The translations under genes and the position numbers were made by a program. Below are positions 35,552 through 44,391 of a stretch of 64,000 nucleotides of DNA, one piece after another. The stretch's first letter is position 1; each line of letters opens with the position of its first letter. Origin of the DNA: Achromobacter xylosoxidans A8 (GTDB taxonomy: Bacteria; Pseudomonadota; Gammaproteobacteria; Burkholderiales; Burkholderiaceae_B); contig NC_014642.1 in the NCBI RefSeq assembly GCF_000165835.1, forward strand, positions 62,001 to 126,000, read 5' to 3'. Under the pieces are notes generated by a model. The model saw nothing but the letters and a program-made list of their open reading frames with translations, was not told the origin of the DNA and did no database searches.

Positions 35552-35896
35552 TCAGCCTGGCGCCGGATGGTCGAGCTCTTGGAGCTGGAGCTGCAATCCA
35601 CCCACCGCGAGAGCCGTCCATAACGCTGTCGCCCGGCCGCGTTCAAGATCAGTTGTCAGCAAGAGCTGCTCGCCCCGCAGCAGTGCCTCCACAAGCACTT
35701 CCCCAATTGGCGTGTAGGCCCGTGCTATAAGCCCTTCATCGGGAAGAGCCTCGTCGGCACGCACGAGTGCGTTCTCCAGTTCCTGGATCATCGCGCGTGT
35801 CTCCGGGACTCGTGGAAGCCGCTCCAGATAGGTAATCGCGCTCTGGAGTGCGGTGCGCAGGATAATCGCTTCGTTCAATTTCACTTTGTCGGGCAC
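35552..35896 (-). CDS. Small hypothetical protein
   Basis: A 114-residue, mostly helical acidic protein from a GTG start. It has Leu-rich helices (NEAIILRTALQSAITYLERL, MIQELENALVRADEALPDEG) and no recognised domain. It lies convergent to the Abi-like gene and upstream of nothing obvious. Codon use looks normal for the region. Whether it interacts with the Abi-like protein cannot be told from sequence. Confidence 0.55.
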   Translation of the reverse strand: MPDKVKLNEAIILRTALQSAITYLERLPRVPETRAMIQELENALVRADEALPDEGLIARAYTPIGEVLVEALLRGEQLLLTTDLERGRATALWTALAVGGLQLQLQELDHPAPG

Positions 35897-35988
35897 GGTG
35901 ACTTAACTTTCAATTTAGAACGCGGCGCCGGCAATTCGTGGCCGGCGATGTAGTGCAGGTCTCACGCAATAGGGGGGGCACGGATAGG

Positions 35989-37098
35989 TCAGGACGAAGG
36001 ATCGCCCGGTTCGTCTTCCAGCAAGCGCCCAGCCCGCGATGACACTGCGGCCCCGGCTCGATGGTAGCCCACAACACTCGCGACGCTGACATGACCGGAC
36101 ATCGCCATGGTTTCGCCCAGCGGCACCCCTTGTCGGCCGGCTTCGGTAATAAAGCCCGAGCGCAGACTGTGGGCTGAGAAGTCTCCCTCCAAGCCGGCCA
36201 GCGCCGCGCGTGCCTTCACGATCTTGCGCACTGCCTCTTCGCTTAACCGTTCACCAATCACGCCCCCGCGGCGCACGCGCCGAAATATTGGCCCGGACGA
36301 GATGTTGGCGGCCGTCAGCCATGCTTCCAACGCCTGGGCCGCGCGCCCCACAATCGGCTTGTGTTGGTCAGACCGCTCGACCCCTTCCTGATTGGTCTTG
36401 GACTGCCCCATCGTATAGAGAAACCCTTCGGGCACGCGCCGCGTGTTCTCGAGCGAGGCGCGCACCACTTCTGAACGGCGGCGCCCGCCGCTCGCCCATG
36501 CAAAGAGAAGAAGCGCGCGATCGCGCAGACCGCTAAGAGAGTCGTCGCACGTGGCTAGCAATTCCTCCAGCGGCTGTTTGGTGATCGCGTCCTTGCGTGC
36601 CGGCCGTACGCCACGCTTGGTATAGGCGCTACGGGTCCGTTCCATCACGATCTGGACCGCACGAGTCCGACAGGGGTTCGGGAGGCCCTGCGTTTCGTGG
36701 GCCTCGGAAAGCACGGCCAGACGATGGCGCACTGTGGCCAGCTTGAATGGACCGGGGAAGCGTTTGACGCGGGCGGCAATTAGGGCCGCGTCGACTTCCG
36801 GCGGCAGGTCATGGACGAGAGTGTCCTGGTCGGTCGTGTGTTCGACGTGGTCGGCTATGAACTGCAGCACCGTCTTAACCGGAACGGGCAGCGCAAACGG
36901 ATGCCCGAGACGCAGTTGATGCCAAGCCGCCCAGTACTGAATTGCCGCGCGGTACGAGGCCAGCGTGTTTGCCGAACTGCCTTCGTGCAGCAACGCCTGA
37001 ATCGAGGCGTCGCTAGCGCCGAGGCCTTCCTGAAGCGCGTTCACTACTGCGAGGCGGTCCGCGAGGGCGTTCGAAGGGCTTTTCGGGGCGTTCTTCAT
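35989..37098 (-). CDS. Tyrosine recombinase / site-specific integrase
   Basis: A 369-residue XerC/D-like recombinase. The SAM-like core-binding domain is at residues ~45-150 (NTLASYRAAIQYWAAWHQL). The catalytic domain has the first Arg in FAWASGGRRRSEVVRASL (~210), HSLRSGF with His/Arg (~312), SGHVSVASVVGYHRAG with the second His and the nucleophilic Tyr (~335-350). All key residues are present, so it should be active. It is divergent from an unknown gene and close to a KfrA-like gene, an arrangement typical of integrative elements; no attachment site could be identified. Confidence 0.92.
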   Translation of the reverse strand: MKNAPKSPSNALADRLAVVNALQEGLGASDASIQALLHEGSSANTLASYRAAIQYWAAWHQLRLGHPFALPVPVKTVLQFIADHVEHTTDQDTLVHDLPPEVDAALIAARVKRFPGPFKLATVRHRLAVLSEAHETQGLPNPCRTRAVQIVMERTRSAYTKRGVRPARKDAITKQPLEELLATCDDSLSGLRDRALLLFAWASGGRRRSEVVRASLENTRRVPEGFLYTMGQSKTNQEGVERSDQHKPIVGRAAQALEAWLTAANISSGPIFRRVRRGGVIGERLSEEAVRKIVKARAALAGLEGDFSAHSLRSGFITEAGRQGVPLGETMAMSGHVSVASVVGYHRAGAAVSSRAGRLLEDEPGDPSS

Positions 37099-37179
37099 AA
37101 AGTCCTGGCAGTCCTATCGATGAATCATTAAAATATTTACGTAATACATAAAATTAAATAAGGTACGGCCGATATAGAT

Positions 37180-37200
37180 CGGATAACACCTTATTATCCG
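37180..37200. promoter_or_regulatory. Inverted repeat in the integrase divergent promoter
   Basis: CGGATAA (37180-37186) and TTATCCG (37194-37200) form a perfect repeat with a seven-base spacer in an AT-rich gap between the integrase and the plus-strand gene at 37283. A likely operator controlling both directions. Confidence 0.55.
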
Positions 37201-37282
37201 CTCTAATTTGAGGAAATGGTATTTCGCGGCGCGGCCCGGGTACCGAGTGAACACGGCTGTTGCCGAAAATAGAGGAATAGCG

Positions 37283-38089
37283 ATGTCGCAGGGAAAGACG
37301 ACTGCAGTGGTGGAAAACGAACTATTCGCGCTTACTGCAGGGGACTGGTGGTCGATGAGTCGCAAGCCCTTGCACTGGGGGCTGTACGAGGTGCGGCGCC
37401 GCGACGGGTCAGGGATCGAGCGGGTTCACTTCGGAGAAAATGGCTGGGAAGGCGGCACTACCGCGCAGTGGGATCGGTGGCGCGGCCAGGTGATGCTCAC
37501 GGTCCTCACTCCCCAGCCGGTGAGCGTGGAGGAAGAAGCAGTGCGTCGGGCGACGCTCTCCGCCTACATGGGTAACGATCCGGCCACTCACGCCCCCGCC
37601 GCTCACGCAGCTTGGTGGCTGGCCCGGCGCGCGGCGTCTCTCGCGGATAACAAGGAGGCGTTCCGTCTATACATGGTGGCGAATCGCATTGCGCCGAGCC
37701 TGTTGGCGGAGGTGGATCGCACCTGGCAGCGGCGATGCCGCACGTGGCCGCAGAACGCAAAACATCCCGAAAAGTTCGACCTGGTGGAGGCACAGGTCGA
37801 GGCTTTTTTTGCCGCGCGAGGTGAGGCGGATGCACTCGGTAGTCCGGCTGGCAATCCCAAGCTCGTCGCGGAGGATCTCGTCGTGGCAGAGTCGATTCAC
37901 GGAACCTACTTCTACCACCTGGCGCGGCAAACCGCGACTGCACAGAGCCTCTGCGGTGCGCGAACGATGCCAACGAGCATGGAACTGTCGCAATGGGGAG
38001 GCAGCGGGCATCTGAATGAGCGCTACTGCACTGACTGCGTCCAGATTTTGCCCGCCGGTGAGGCGTCTAAGTTGGGATCCGCGTCATGA
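37283..38089 (+). CDS. Hypothetical accessory protein
   Basis: A 268-residue soluble protein. ATG at 37283 has GAGGA seven bases upstream; the frame is open from 37208. The first half resembles a substrate- or nucleic-acid-facing domain rich in Trp and Arg (LTAGDWWSMSRKPLHWGLYE, NGWEGGTTAQWDRWRG). The second half is helical (HAAWWLARRAASLADNKEAF) and ends with Cys residues (LCGARTM, YCTDCVQIL). I recognise no family. It is divergent from the integrase and 54 bases upstream of the KfrA-like gene, suggesting co-regulation. Confidence 0.65.
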   Translation: MSQGKTTAVVENELFALTAGDWWSMSRKPLHWGLYEVRRRDGSGIERVHFGENGWEGGTTAQWDRWRGQVMLTVLTPQPVSVEEEAVRRATLSAYMGNDPATHAPAAHAAWWLARRAASLADNKEAFRLYMVANRIAPSLLAEVDRTWQRRCRTWPQNAKHPEKFDLVEAQVEAFFAARGEADALGSPAGNPKLVAEDLVVAESIHGTYFYHLARQTATAQSLCGARTMPTSMELSQWGGSGHLNERYCTDCVQILPAGEASKLGSAS

Positions 38090-38143
38090 CAGTCGATCGC
38101 ACGTCTTCGACACTGCGTCGGTTTGACAACTGAGGGGCGCCCC

Positions 38144-39196
38144 ATGGCAAAAGGAATTACCGAATCGGACGTCCATGAAGCCGCGGACGCGGTGCTCGCG
38201 GCCGGCGAACGTCCAACCATTGAGCGCGTGCGTGCACAGATGGGCAATACCGGTTCGCCGAATACCATTACGCGGTATCTGGAATCCTGGTTCACCGGGC
38301 TGTCGGAGCGCATGGCCAACTTGACCGCCGGCGCCGTTGCGATTCCCGACCCTGTCCATCGGATCGCCGCCGGTGTCTGGCAGGAAGCCCTCCAGTTCGC
38401 CGGCCGCGAACATCAGGCTCGTCTGCAGGCCGAACGTGACGCCTTGGCCAAGGCCCAGCGGGACGCCGAAGAGCAGATGGCCGCCGCGGTGGACATGCGC
38501 GAGCAGATGCGAGTGCGTGTCGTGGACCTCGAAGCGACTATTGAGGTGGCGCGGGAGGGAATGGCCGCTGCCGAAAGTCGCCTGGCGGCCGCCGAGGTGC
38601 AGATTCGCGAGCGTGACGCGCGAACCGCCCAGCTTGAGGCTCAGGTGGCCTCGCTTGGCCAGGAACGGGAAGTCATGCTCGAGGAGGCGAGCAGAGAGCG
38701 ACAGGCACATGCCGTGGCACTTCAGGAGGAGCAATCTCGGCACGCGGCCCATGAGCGTCGGTGGTTGAATGAGCTTGATGTCGAGCGAGCAACGGTCAAA
38801 CAGCTGCGCAATGAGCTGGAGTCTGCACGCGCCAAAGCCGTGCAGGAGGCGCGCCACGCGGCCGAAACCGCCAAGGCAAGTGAGGCGGCGCTGGCCGTCT
38901 GTGCGCGTGAGCGTGATGTCCTGCAAGTCAAGCTGCAAGGCGTCGAAAGATCAGAGCAGCAGCTGCAGCTGCGCATTGGCATGTTGCAGACCGAGCTTGA
39001 CACGTTGCGCGACGAACGGAGAGGGGCTCAGTTGACCATTGCCGAGCTTCGTGAGCGCGGCGCGGGCCTAGTGGCGACAGTCGCGCAGCAGCAGGCTGCG
39101 TACGATAGCCTCTTCGCCCAGCTGCGGGTCAAGGATGACCAGATCGCGCTTCTCACGACAGCCTCGACCAAGCGGAGCAGCCCCCGGGCGGGCTGA
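38144..39196 (+). CDS. KfrA-like DNA-binding coiled-coil protein
   Basis: A 350-residue protein. Residues ~3-60 match the KfrA N-terminal HTH domain (ITESDVHEAADAVLAAGERP, TIERVRAQMGNTGSPNTITRYL). The remainder is one long alpha-helical coiled coil rich in Glu, Arg, Ala and Gln. KfrA proteins on plasmids bind their own promoter and help partition or nucleoid-like organisation. With the integrase nearby it probably serves element maintenance. Confidence 0.9.
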   Translation: MAKGITESDVHEAADAVLAAGERPTIERVRAQMGNTGSPNTITRYLESWFTGLSERMANLTAGAVAIPDPVHRIAAGVWQEALQFAGREHQARLQAERDALAKAQRDAEEQMAAAVDMREQMRVRVVDLEATIEVAREGMAAAESRLAAAEVQIRERDARTAQLEAQVASLGQEREVMLEEASRERQAHAVALQEEQSRHAAHERRWLNELDVERATVKQLRNELESARAKAVQEARHAAETAKASEAALAVCARERDVLQVKLQGVERSEQQLQLRIGMLQTELDTLRDERRGAQLTIAELRERGAGLVATVAQQQAAYDSLFAQLRVKDDQIALLTTASTKRSSPRAG

Positions 39197-39326
39197 GGTC
39201 AAGCATCCTCGAGGGGACGAGAGCCGTTCCTCGGATCTTGCGAGGTGGTGCAGCCTCGCCAACGGACCCTATGCTCGCGGTTCTGGGCGCCTGATGCGGT
39301 CGCTAGCCGCGCGGCCTGGGCGTCTT

Positions 39327-39485
39327 CTAGGTTAGGACAAAATTGAGGTACCAGAACACGTAGAGGGCGCACGAAAACACACATGCGGCATCGCAGATTA
39401 GCCGAAAGAGGACCCGCAATAGATGCTGTGTGAGTTTGATGGCAGCGAAACCGCCCACCAAATAGACAATGACGCTATCCAACAC
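39327..39485 (-). CDS. Small membrane protein
   Basis: A 52-residue hydrophobic protein. The GTG at 39485 has GGAG seven bases upstream; the frame is open to 39542. Two likely membrane helices (SVIVYLVGGFAAIKL and LICDAACVFSCALYVFWYL) are separated by a short basic loop. No family recognised. It is short and could be a chance frame, but the ribosome-binding site and hydrophobicity support it. Confidence 0.4.
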   Translation of the reverse strand: MLDSVIVYLVGGFAAIKLTQHLLRVLFRLICDAACVFSCALYVFWYLNFVLT

Positions 39486-39742
39486 TGAGAATCTCCAAAG
39501 AAGAGTTGCATAAGAGGAGTCTCGGAGTTGTGCGACCTGCATCTGTGAGTTTCGAGCCCCATATTTGAATATAGGCTGGGGCTCTGGTCATGTTTGGCGC
39601 GAATTCAAGCCCGGGGGCGATTCATGTACAAAACCCGCCGTGAAATGGCACAGATATTTTTTTTCTGCGGCCTCAGTTGTTGAGCTGGCTGACCAAACGG
39701 TCCCTAGCGTTCGGCCAGAGGCGAAATGTCGCTAGGTCGTGA

Positions 39743-40129
39743 TCAGGTTTTGGTCGGAGCGTCGTGCCCAAAGTCGGCCCGCAAGAGCGCATTTGTCCTT
39801 TGGAGTTCCTGCAGCCTCCTGGCCTGCTGATAGGCCGCACAATCCTGGTGCCAGACAGACCATTTCACAAACTCTTGAACGAAAGCGGGGCGTAACTTCA
39901 TGAGAAAGAACCCCCCGCTCAGGAGCACCAAGCCGTCCATTAGTTCAGGAAGCATCCATGGCACGTTGCCAGGAAGCAAGGAGCTTAAGGCCCATGTGAG
40001 CATTCCTACGAGCAGCGGAATGCTGGCCGCGCCAAGTGGGGCAACAATCAGCCCTCGATAGTTGACGACGGGTTTATTCTGTTGGGGGTCTTGAAGTGCA
40101 ATTTCTGTTGGTGGATTCACTTGATCCAT
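39743..40129 (-). CDS. Small inner-membrane protein
   Basis: A 128-residue protein with a polar N-terminus, two membrane helices (APLGAASIPLLVGMLTWAL and MDGLVLLSGGFFLMKL) and a charged helical C-terminus (QQARRLQELQRTNALLRADFG). No domain is recognised. It lies at the end of a run of minus-strand membrane and exported genes from 44.8 to 39.7 kb. Confidence 0.6.
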   Translation of the reverse strand: MDQVNPPTEIALQDPQQNKPVVNYRGLIVAPLGAASIPLLVGMLTWALSSLLPGNVPWMLPELMDGLVLLSGGFFLMKLRPAFVQEFVKWSVWHQDCAAYQQARRLQELQRTNALLRADFGHDAPTKT

Positions 40130-40261
40130 GTTCGGATCCTCTCACGTGTAAGGGCGCCGTGGATGGAAGCCGGCTTTTGCAAATTCTATCGCGTCGAGCA
40201 TGGGCTGTGGATAAATTGTGCCCGCGGTATCCCATCGGAAGGAATCGTTCGGATGTCCAAC

Positions 40262-40864
40262 TCAGAAGCTTGCTTCCATCGGTAGGTCCGCTCGTTCCGT
40301 CGCGGCAAGGGCATTGATGATGGCCATTTGCATGACGGAGCCATCCAAGAGGGGAACTGTTGCTGGCGTCCCGTCGCGGGCGAGTTCCAGCCGTACGGTG
40401 GCCGCGCGAGTTCCGACAACCGGCCGTAGAACCTCGGCGCCGGGTCCGAGAACACAGTCGGGGCTGGTGGCCACATCGATGCTGTGAACTGTCTGGACCT
40501 TTGTTTTCACTTCGAAAGTCATGAAGCTCTCGTTCGCGTTCACGCTGGCGATCGACAGCTGGAGACCCAGGTTCACTTTGCTCTGCTCGATGAACTCTGC
40601 GCTGCATTCAAAGAGGTAAACGTGCGAGATATGCTCAGAGGTGTAGGCATGGCCATGGAGAGGTACCGAGAGCGTGCCTGACCAGGTACGTAGGCTCGGG
40701 AGTGCGGCCTCGGCAGTCGCATTGCCCACGGGGGCGCCGGTGTACTGCACATGCATCGCAACGGTCGGTATTGCCAGGTCGCTCGATGCGACTGCGGGAG
40801 GACTGCTTGCTAGCGCGCCAAGCGCTGCGATGATGAGCTTGGTGGCATCGAAAGTGGCTTTCAT
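40262..40864 (-). CDS. Exported protein of unknown function
   Basis: A 200-residue protein starting at 40864 after AAGGAGG. A signal peptide (KLIIAALGALASSPPAVASS) precedes a beta-rich mature part with a single Cys pair (FECSAEF and SPDCVLG) that could form a disulphide in the periplasm. Its ATG overlaps the stop of the upstream membrane gene by four bases. It might be a minor pilin-like or envelope component, but no motif proves it. Confidence 0.65.
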   Translation of the reverse strand: MKATFDATKLIIAALGALASSPPAVASSDLAIPTVAMHVQYTGAPVGNATAEAALPSLRTWSGTLSVPLHGHAYTSEHISHVYLFECSAEFIEQSKVNLGLQLSIASVNANESFMTFEVKTKVQTVHSIDVATSPDCVLGPGAEVLRPVVGTRAATVRLELARDGTPATVPLLDGSVMQMAIINALAATERADLPMEASF

Positions 40865-41262
40865 GAGTGACCCTCCTTGCCATGGGAAGTTGAAGTTGGA
40901 GGAAGCCCGCTCGCAAGGAGGACGTCCTTCACAATGACCAAAAGTACGACTGCTCCGGCTAGCCAGAGGGCGTTTAGGTCTAAGCGCTGAAGCAGTTCGA
41001 ACAACTGGGTCGGCTGAGTGGCAATCTCTCCTGCTAGCTGATGCAGATCTACGGCACCGGACTTCATCATCCAAATCAATGCACCAGGGGCGAGTCCCAG
41101 GAATGCGGCATAGGCGACGGCCGGCCAGACCATCATGCGCGCTACGGTGCTACCCAATCTCGACATAAGGCGGGGGCTCTTGAAATAGTTTCTGCCGTTT
41201 GCGCGTAAGCACGTCAGGGCAGCGATAAAAGTTTCAGTTGCAAATTTCCGACGCTCTTTCAT
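40861..41262 (-). CDS. Inner-membrane protein
   Basis: A 133-residue protein with a basic N-terminus, a first membrane segment (MVWPAVAYAAFLGLAPGALIWMM), a periplasmic or cytosolic helix and a second segment (LNALWLAGAVVLLVIVKDVLLAS). AAGGAG precedes the ATG. The stop overlaps the start of the exported protein gene (ATGA), and the gap to the 41273 gene is ten bases. Clearly one operon. Function unknown. Confidence 0.65.
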   Translation of the reverse strand: MKERRKFATETFIAALTCLRANGRNYFKSPRLMSRLGSTVARMMVWPAVAYAAFLGLAPGALIWMMKSGAVDLHQLAGEIATQPTQLFELLQRLDLNALWLAGAVVLLVIVKDVLLASGLPPTSTSHGKEGHS

Positions 41263-41272
41263 GAGTTGCTCC

Positions 41273-42376
41273 TTAGAAAATTACGGAATTTTTGCTGTAG
41301 GCGCGCTCGATATATCGGCTGGACTGGCGTGCAGCTTGCACGGCATCTTCAACGAGCCGTTGGCTCAACCCAGAGTCCGCAGCACGCTGGACGAGAAGTT
41401 CGATATCTACCGTTTGCGTGCCTGGATAGACATAGTCTTGGCAGTCGCGGATAACTTGGTCCGCTGCGATACCTCTGATCTCCAAGGGCAGACTCACCTC
41501 ATGGGCCCTGTTCACTCCAAAGCGAAGTCCGTGTGCGTTAAGGGTGCGTTCGACCGAGGCAATCAACTCCGCAGATCGCTCGCGCGCGTCGGTGACCGTG
41601 GGTGCATCGGGTACCGCTGCTTTGAGTTGGAGATATCGGCCCTGGCTCCGCATGGACCAAATTGCCTCATCGACGAGCTTTAAGCTTTCCCCGGTGAGCC
41701 AGGAATGATGAATCAGGTCGAGCACGTCGGTTGAGTCGCCCGGAAAGAGCTCCTCCCGGCATGCGCGAACAAGCTCATCCGCGGCGAGCATTTGGATGAC
41801 AGGCGGCAAGCTGGCCTCGCGTGCTCTGCTGTCTCCAAAAGTAAACCCGTAAGCACCGATGGCGCGCTCGACGATCTGTCCGTGACGATTCACTCGCTCT
41901 TTGGCATCCTCGATAGCCTTAGCGAGCGTGATCGAAAAATTGCGGCCGGCAGGATCCTCAATGGAGGAACAGAGGCTTGCCCAAAGGCTATATAGCGCCT
42001 CGGCGCTCTGGATCTGTCCAAGCCTCAGCTGATGGCCAATGTGATGGCCGGTTTCAGCGGTTAGCGTGCTGTAAGTCAAGGTCGGAAGAGGGGCGGCATC
42101 GGATGCGTCGTGGTGCGATTCATCGGACGGCGTGGTACTCACATCATCTGTGGCACGCGACCACAGTTTCCGATAGGCACGTACCAAGTACGGTTTGCTG
42201 ACAAGAAGCAGCAGGCAAAGGGACGACAGAAATCCGGCGACCCGCGCGGCTCGATCCAATTGATCTGGGTGGGCATCCAGCCCGACTGCTGCCAGCACGA
42301 CCATTGCAATCAATGCCAACAGGATCAGGGGAGGGCGCGTCGACTGCTGCTCGGGAGGGGGTGTGTTCGGAGTCAT
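41273..42376 (-). CDS. Membrane-anchored protein with tandem ~95-residue repeat
   Basis: A 367-residue protein. Two membrane helices lie near the N-terminus (LILLALIAMVVLAAVGL and VAGFLSSLCLLLLVSKPYLV), then a cytoplasmic or periplasmic region. The region holds two copies of a repeat: VERAIGAYGFTFGDSRAREA (~165) and VERTLNAHGLRFGVNRAHEV (~265), each followed by SLP, ADE/ADQ, an acidic loop and an LVDEAI/LVEDAV helix ending in RY. I do not recognise the repeat as a named domain. It is the promoter-proximal member of a three-gene membrane operon. Confidence 0.7.
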   Translation of the reverse strand: MTPNTPPPEQQSTRPPLILLALIAMVVLAAVGLDAHPDQLDRAARVAGFLSSLCLLLLVSKPYLVRAYRKLWSRATDDVSTTPSDESHHDASDAAPLPTLTYSTLTAETGHHIGHQLRLGQIQSAEALYSLWASLCSSIEDPAGRNFSITLAKAIEDAKERVNRHGQIVERAIGAYGFTFGDSRAREASLPPVIQMLAADELVRACREELFPGDSTDVLDLIHHSWLTGESLKLVDEAIWSMRSQGRYLQLKAAVPDAPTVTDARERSAELIASVERTLNAHGLRFGVNRAHEVSLPLEIRGIAADQVIRDCQDYVYPGTQTVDIELLVQRAADSGLSQRLVEDAVQAARQSSRYIERAYSKNSVIF

Positions 42377-42483
42377 CGTCGTTACTGTTTCTGGGGTGAG
42401 GGTGGGTGGGTTGAGGCCGGCTTTGCCTAATCACCGATTTTCGAAAGCACGCCATTGAGCTTTGGCGGATCGTCATTGCGAGT

Positions 42484-43089
42484 TCAGCTAGTGGCACGTT
42501 GAGAAAGAGAAATCACCGTGCCGGAGTCGGGTGCGTCGCAGTCCAGCATCGTGAAATATCCCTTCCCCGAATGGTGGTCGTAATGGACTAGGTAACAGTC
42601 GCCGTGCCATTCCTGGAGCAATTGATCCATCGCCTCTTTCGAGGGTATTTCGCCTTCAGTGACGCGAAATTCTGCGCCATCGCTGCCGCAACCAGGGAAA
42701 AAGTGGCTAGGCAAGTTTGGTTCCGAGGCCTTGTCTACAGAAGCAATTGTGACTTGACAGACAATGCGCGGTCCGCCGTCGCAGTCAGCCTGGGCAGTAC
42801 GTGCCTCATAGCCTGCCTTAATTGCGATGAGGTTGTGGAGCGCTGCGGCTTCCTCTATCAGCTCATGCAAGATATGGCCATCAAGATGATCTTTGTTGTA
42901 GCAGTGGGTACCCTTCAACATTGCTAGACGGAAGCTGATGGACCACGCTTGCTGGTGTTCCGCGTTGTCTGGAATCGGTTGCTCGCCAGCCTCGCGGACA
43001 GCGCCTTCAGATGAGGTCGCTGTCACCACGTCGGCGTGGACAGCTGTCATCTTGAACAGGCGTTTAAGAAGAACTATGGGCTTATTCAT
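42484..43089 (-). CDS. Hypothetical soluble protein
   Basis: A 201-residue acidic protein without signal peptide. Three Cys/Asp/Gly-rich segments (CDGGPRIVCQV, FFPGCGSDGAEF, TMLDCDAPDSG) and HYDHHSGKGYF suggest metal or substrate binding, but no known family fits. The ATG at 43089 is preferred over the GTG at 43092. It lies between two membrane-protein genes in a minus-strand run. Confidence 0.55.
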   Translation of the reverse strand: MNKPIVLLKRLFKMTAVHADVVTATSSEGAVREAGEQPIPDNAEHQQAWSISFRLAMLKGTHCYNKDHLDGHILHELIEEAAALHNLIAIKAGYEARTAQADCDGGPRIVCQVTIASVDKASEPNLPSHFFPGCGSDGAEFRVTEGEIPSKEAMDQLLQEWHGDCYLVHYDHHSGKGYFTMLDCDAPDSGTVISLSQRATS

Positions 43090-43110
43090 CACAAATTCCG
43101 CAGCTCTTCA

Positions 43111-43536
43111 TCATCCCTGGCCATCATTCGCGCCTTTCCAGTTTCCACACTTATCCGCACTCACGATCCAAGCGCCCAGAGTTTCAGAGCCTGGCACGGG
43201 CAATTTCGACACGAGTACATCGCATCCGGAGTCGCTGGTGTCCCCCTTCCGACGCACGGAGACAACCACCGACCTGGGCGACAGCACAGTCGGTTCTCCC
43301 ACGTCCAGCGTTTTGCGCACCGCATACCGCGCTACGGCCTGGCGGATCTCGTAACTGTCCGAGGTTTGAAGGACCTGCTGTGCGTTCTCAGAGCGGCCGC
43401 TCATCAAGCCTGAGAAGTACGAGGTCAAAATCGCCGCTCCCAACAAGAGCAACTTGCCAACCACGGCCCACCGTGCTGCGGGACGGGCGGGGTTTTCGTG
43501 ACGGTAGGAAGAATTAATCAACATTGTGTTTTCCAT
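43111..43536 (-). CDS. Membrane-anchored exported protein
   Basis: A 141-residue protein with one N-terminal membrane helix (VVGKLLLLGAAILTSYFSGLM) after a basic stretch, and a soluble part with two Cys residues (SGCDVLVSK, SADKCGNW) that may form a disulphide. ATG at 43524 is an alternative with a better ribosome-binding site. Layout is like conjugation or envelope accessory proteins, but no family is recognised. Confidence 0.6.
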   Translation of the reverse strand: MENTMLINSSYRHENPARPAARWAVVGKLLLLGAAILTSYFSGLMSGRSENAQQVLQTSDSYEIRQAVARYAVRKTLDVGEPTVLSPRSVVVSVRRKGDTSDSGCDVLVSKLPVPGSETLGAWIVSADKCGNWKGANDGQG

Positions 43537-43625
43537 AAATTTTGCTTTACATAAGATACATTATGTGTCAGAACGATACTAAAAGTAACTTGAAACGATA
43601 GTGCTCGCTGCGCCGCTTTTCAAAT

Positions 43626-44369
43626 TCACCGTCCGAGGCCTTTACTCGGTTGAGCGCCGGTGTCATTTCCGCTTCCGAGCCGCGTTTGCTCATCAGGGCC
43701 AGAGGCTCCCGTGCCTCTGATTTCCGTCCAGAATTGATGCTCCCGATAGTCTGAAATTGCCTTCGCCGCCCACCAAAACGTGGCTGAGGCGATGACCGCG
43801 AGGAACACCGTGACGAGCGCGGTCGGAAAGACAGCTGCGAACCCGGCCCCGTGGGCCTTTTTCGAGACGGGGCCCATATTGAAGCCGCCCCCGACACCAA
43901 CCGTAGGTGCCGCGAGACAAGGTGCGGCGGAATGAAAACCCGGGCTGGCCAACCGGGTCGGTGGCGGCGGGTTAGCTGCAATCATGGCGCGATAGTGGTA
44001 ATGATCTAAACAAAGCCTGCCTTGATCGCAACCTAGCGCTTTGTCAAAACCGGGTAACTCCCGTTCCAGGTATTGCGTCATTTGCTCTCGCGCAGCAATC
44101 GACACACCGGCTGTGCGTTCCATGAGTTCAAAGTACTCAGGAAGAGTGGGCACGAGTCCGCGTTCTGTGGCGCCCGACCACCAGGCCAGAGAATTAGGTG
44201 CAGTATTCCGAGCCTCCTGAAGCGCCAATCCGTAGGATTGGACGAAGCGCTGCGCACGTCGTAGCCACGCGCTTTCGGAACAGCTTTGCCGGCAGGATTC
44301 TGCATTGCACGAGCAGCGCGTGGCGAACAGCGTTCCGAACAGTTCATGTATGGCGGGACAATCTTTCAT
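43626..44369 (-). CDS. Cys-rich membrane protein, paralog of 44392-44799
   Basis: A 247-residue protein starting after AAGGAA. The N-terminal third has a Cys cluster (ATRCSCNAESCRQSCSES). Then follows a helical segment shared with the next gene (PEYFELMERTAGVSIAAREQ, MTQYLERELPGFDKALG). A membrane helix (FAAVFPTALVTVFLAVIASATFWWA) lies near residue 185. Function unknown; the duplicated segment suggests a partner-binding domain. Confidence 0.6.
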   Translation of the reverse strand: MKDCPAIHELFGTLFATRCSCNAESCRQSCSESAWLRRAQRFVQSYGLALQEARNTAPNSLAWWSGATERGLVPTLPEYFELMERTAGVSIAAREQMTQYLERELPGFDKALGCDQGRLCLDHYHYRAMIAANPPPPTRLASPGFHSAAPCLAAPTVGVGGGFNMGPVSKKAHGAGFAAVFPTALVTVFLAVIASATFWWAAKAISDYREHQFWTEIRGTGASGPDEQTRLGSGNDTGAQPSKGLGR

Positions 44370-44391
44370 CTGGTCTTTCCTTTTTCCCAAG

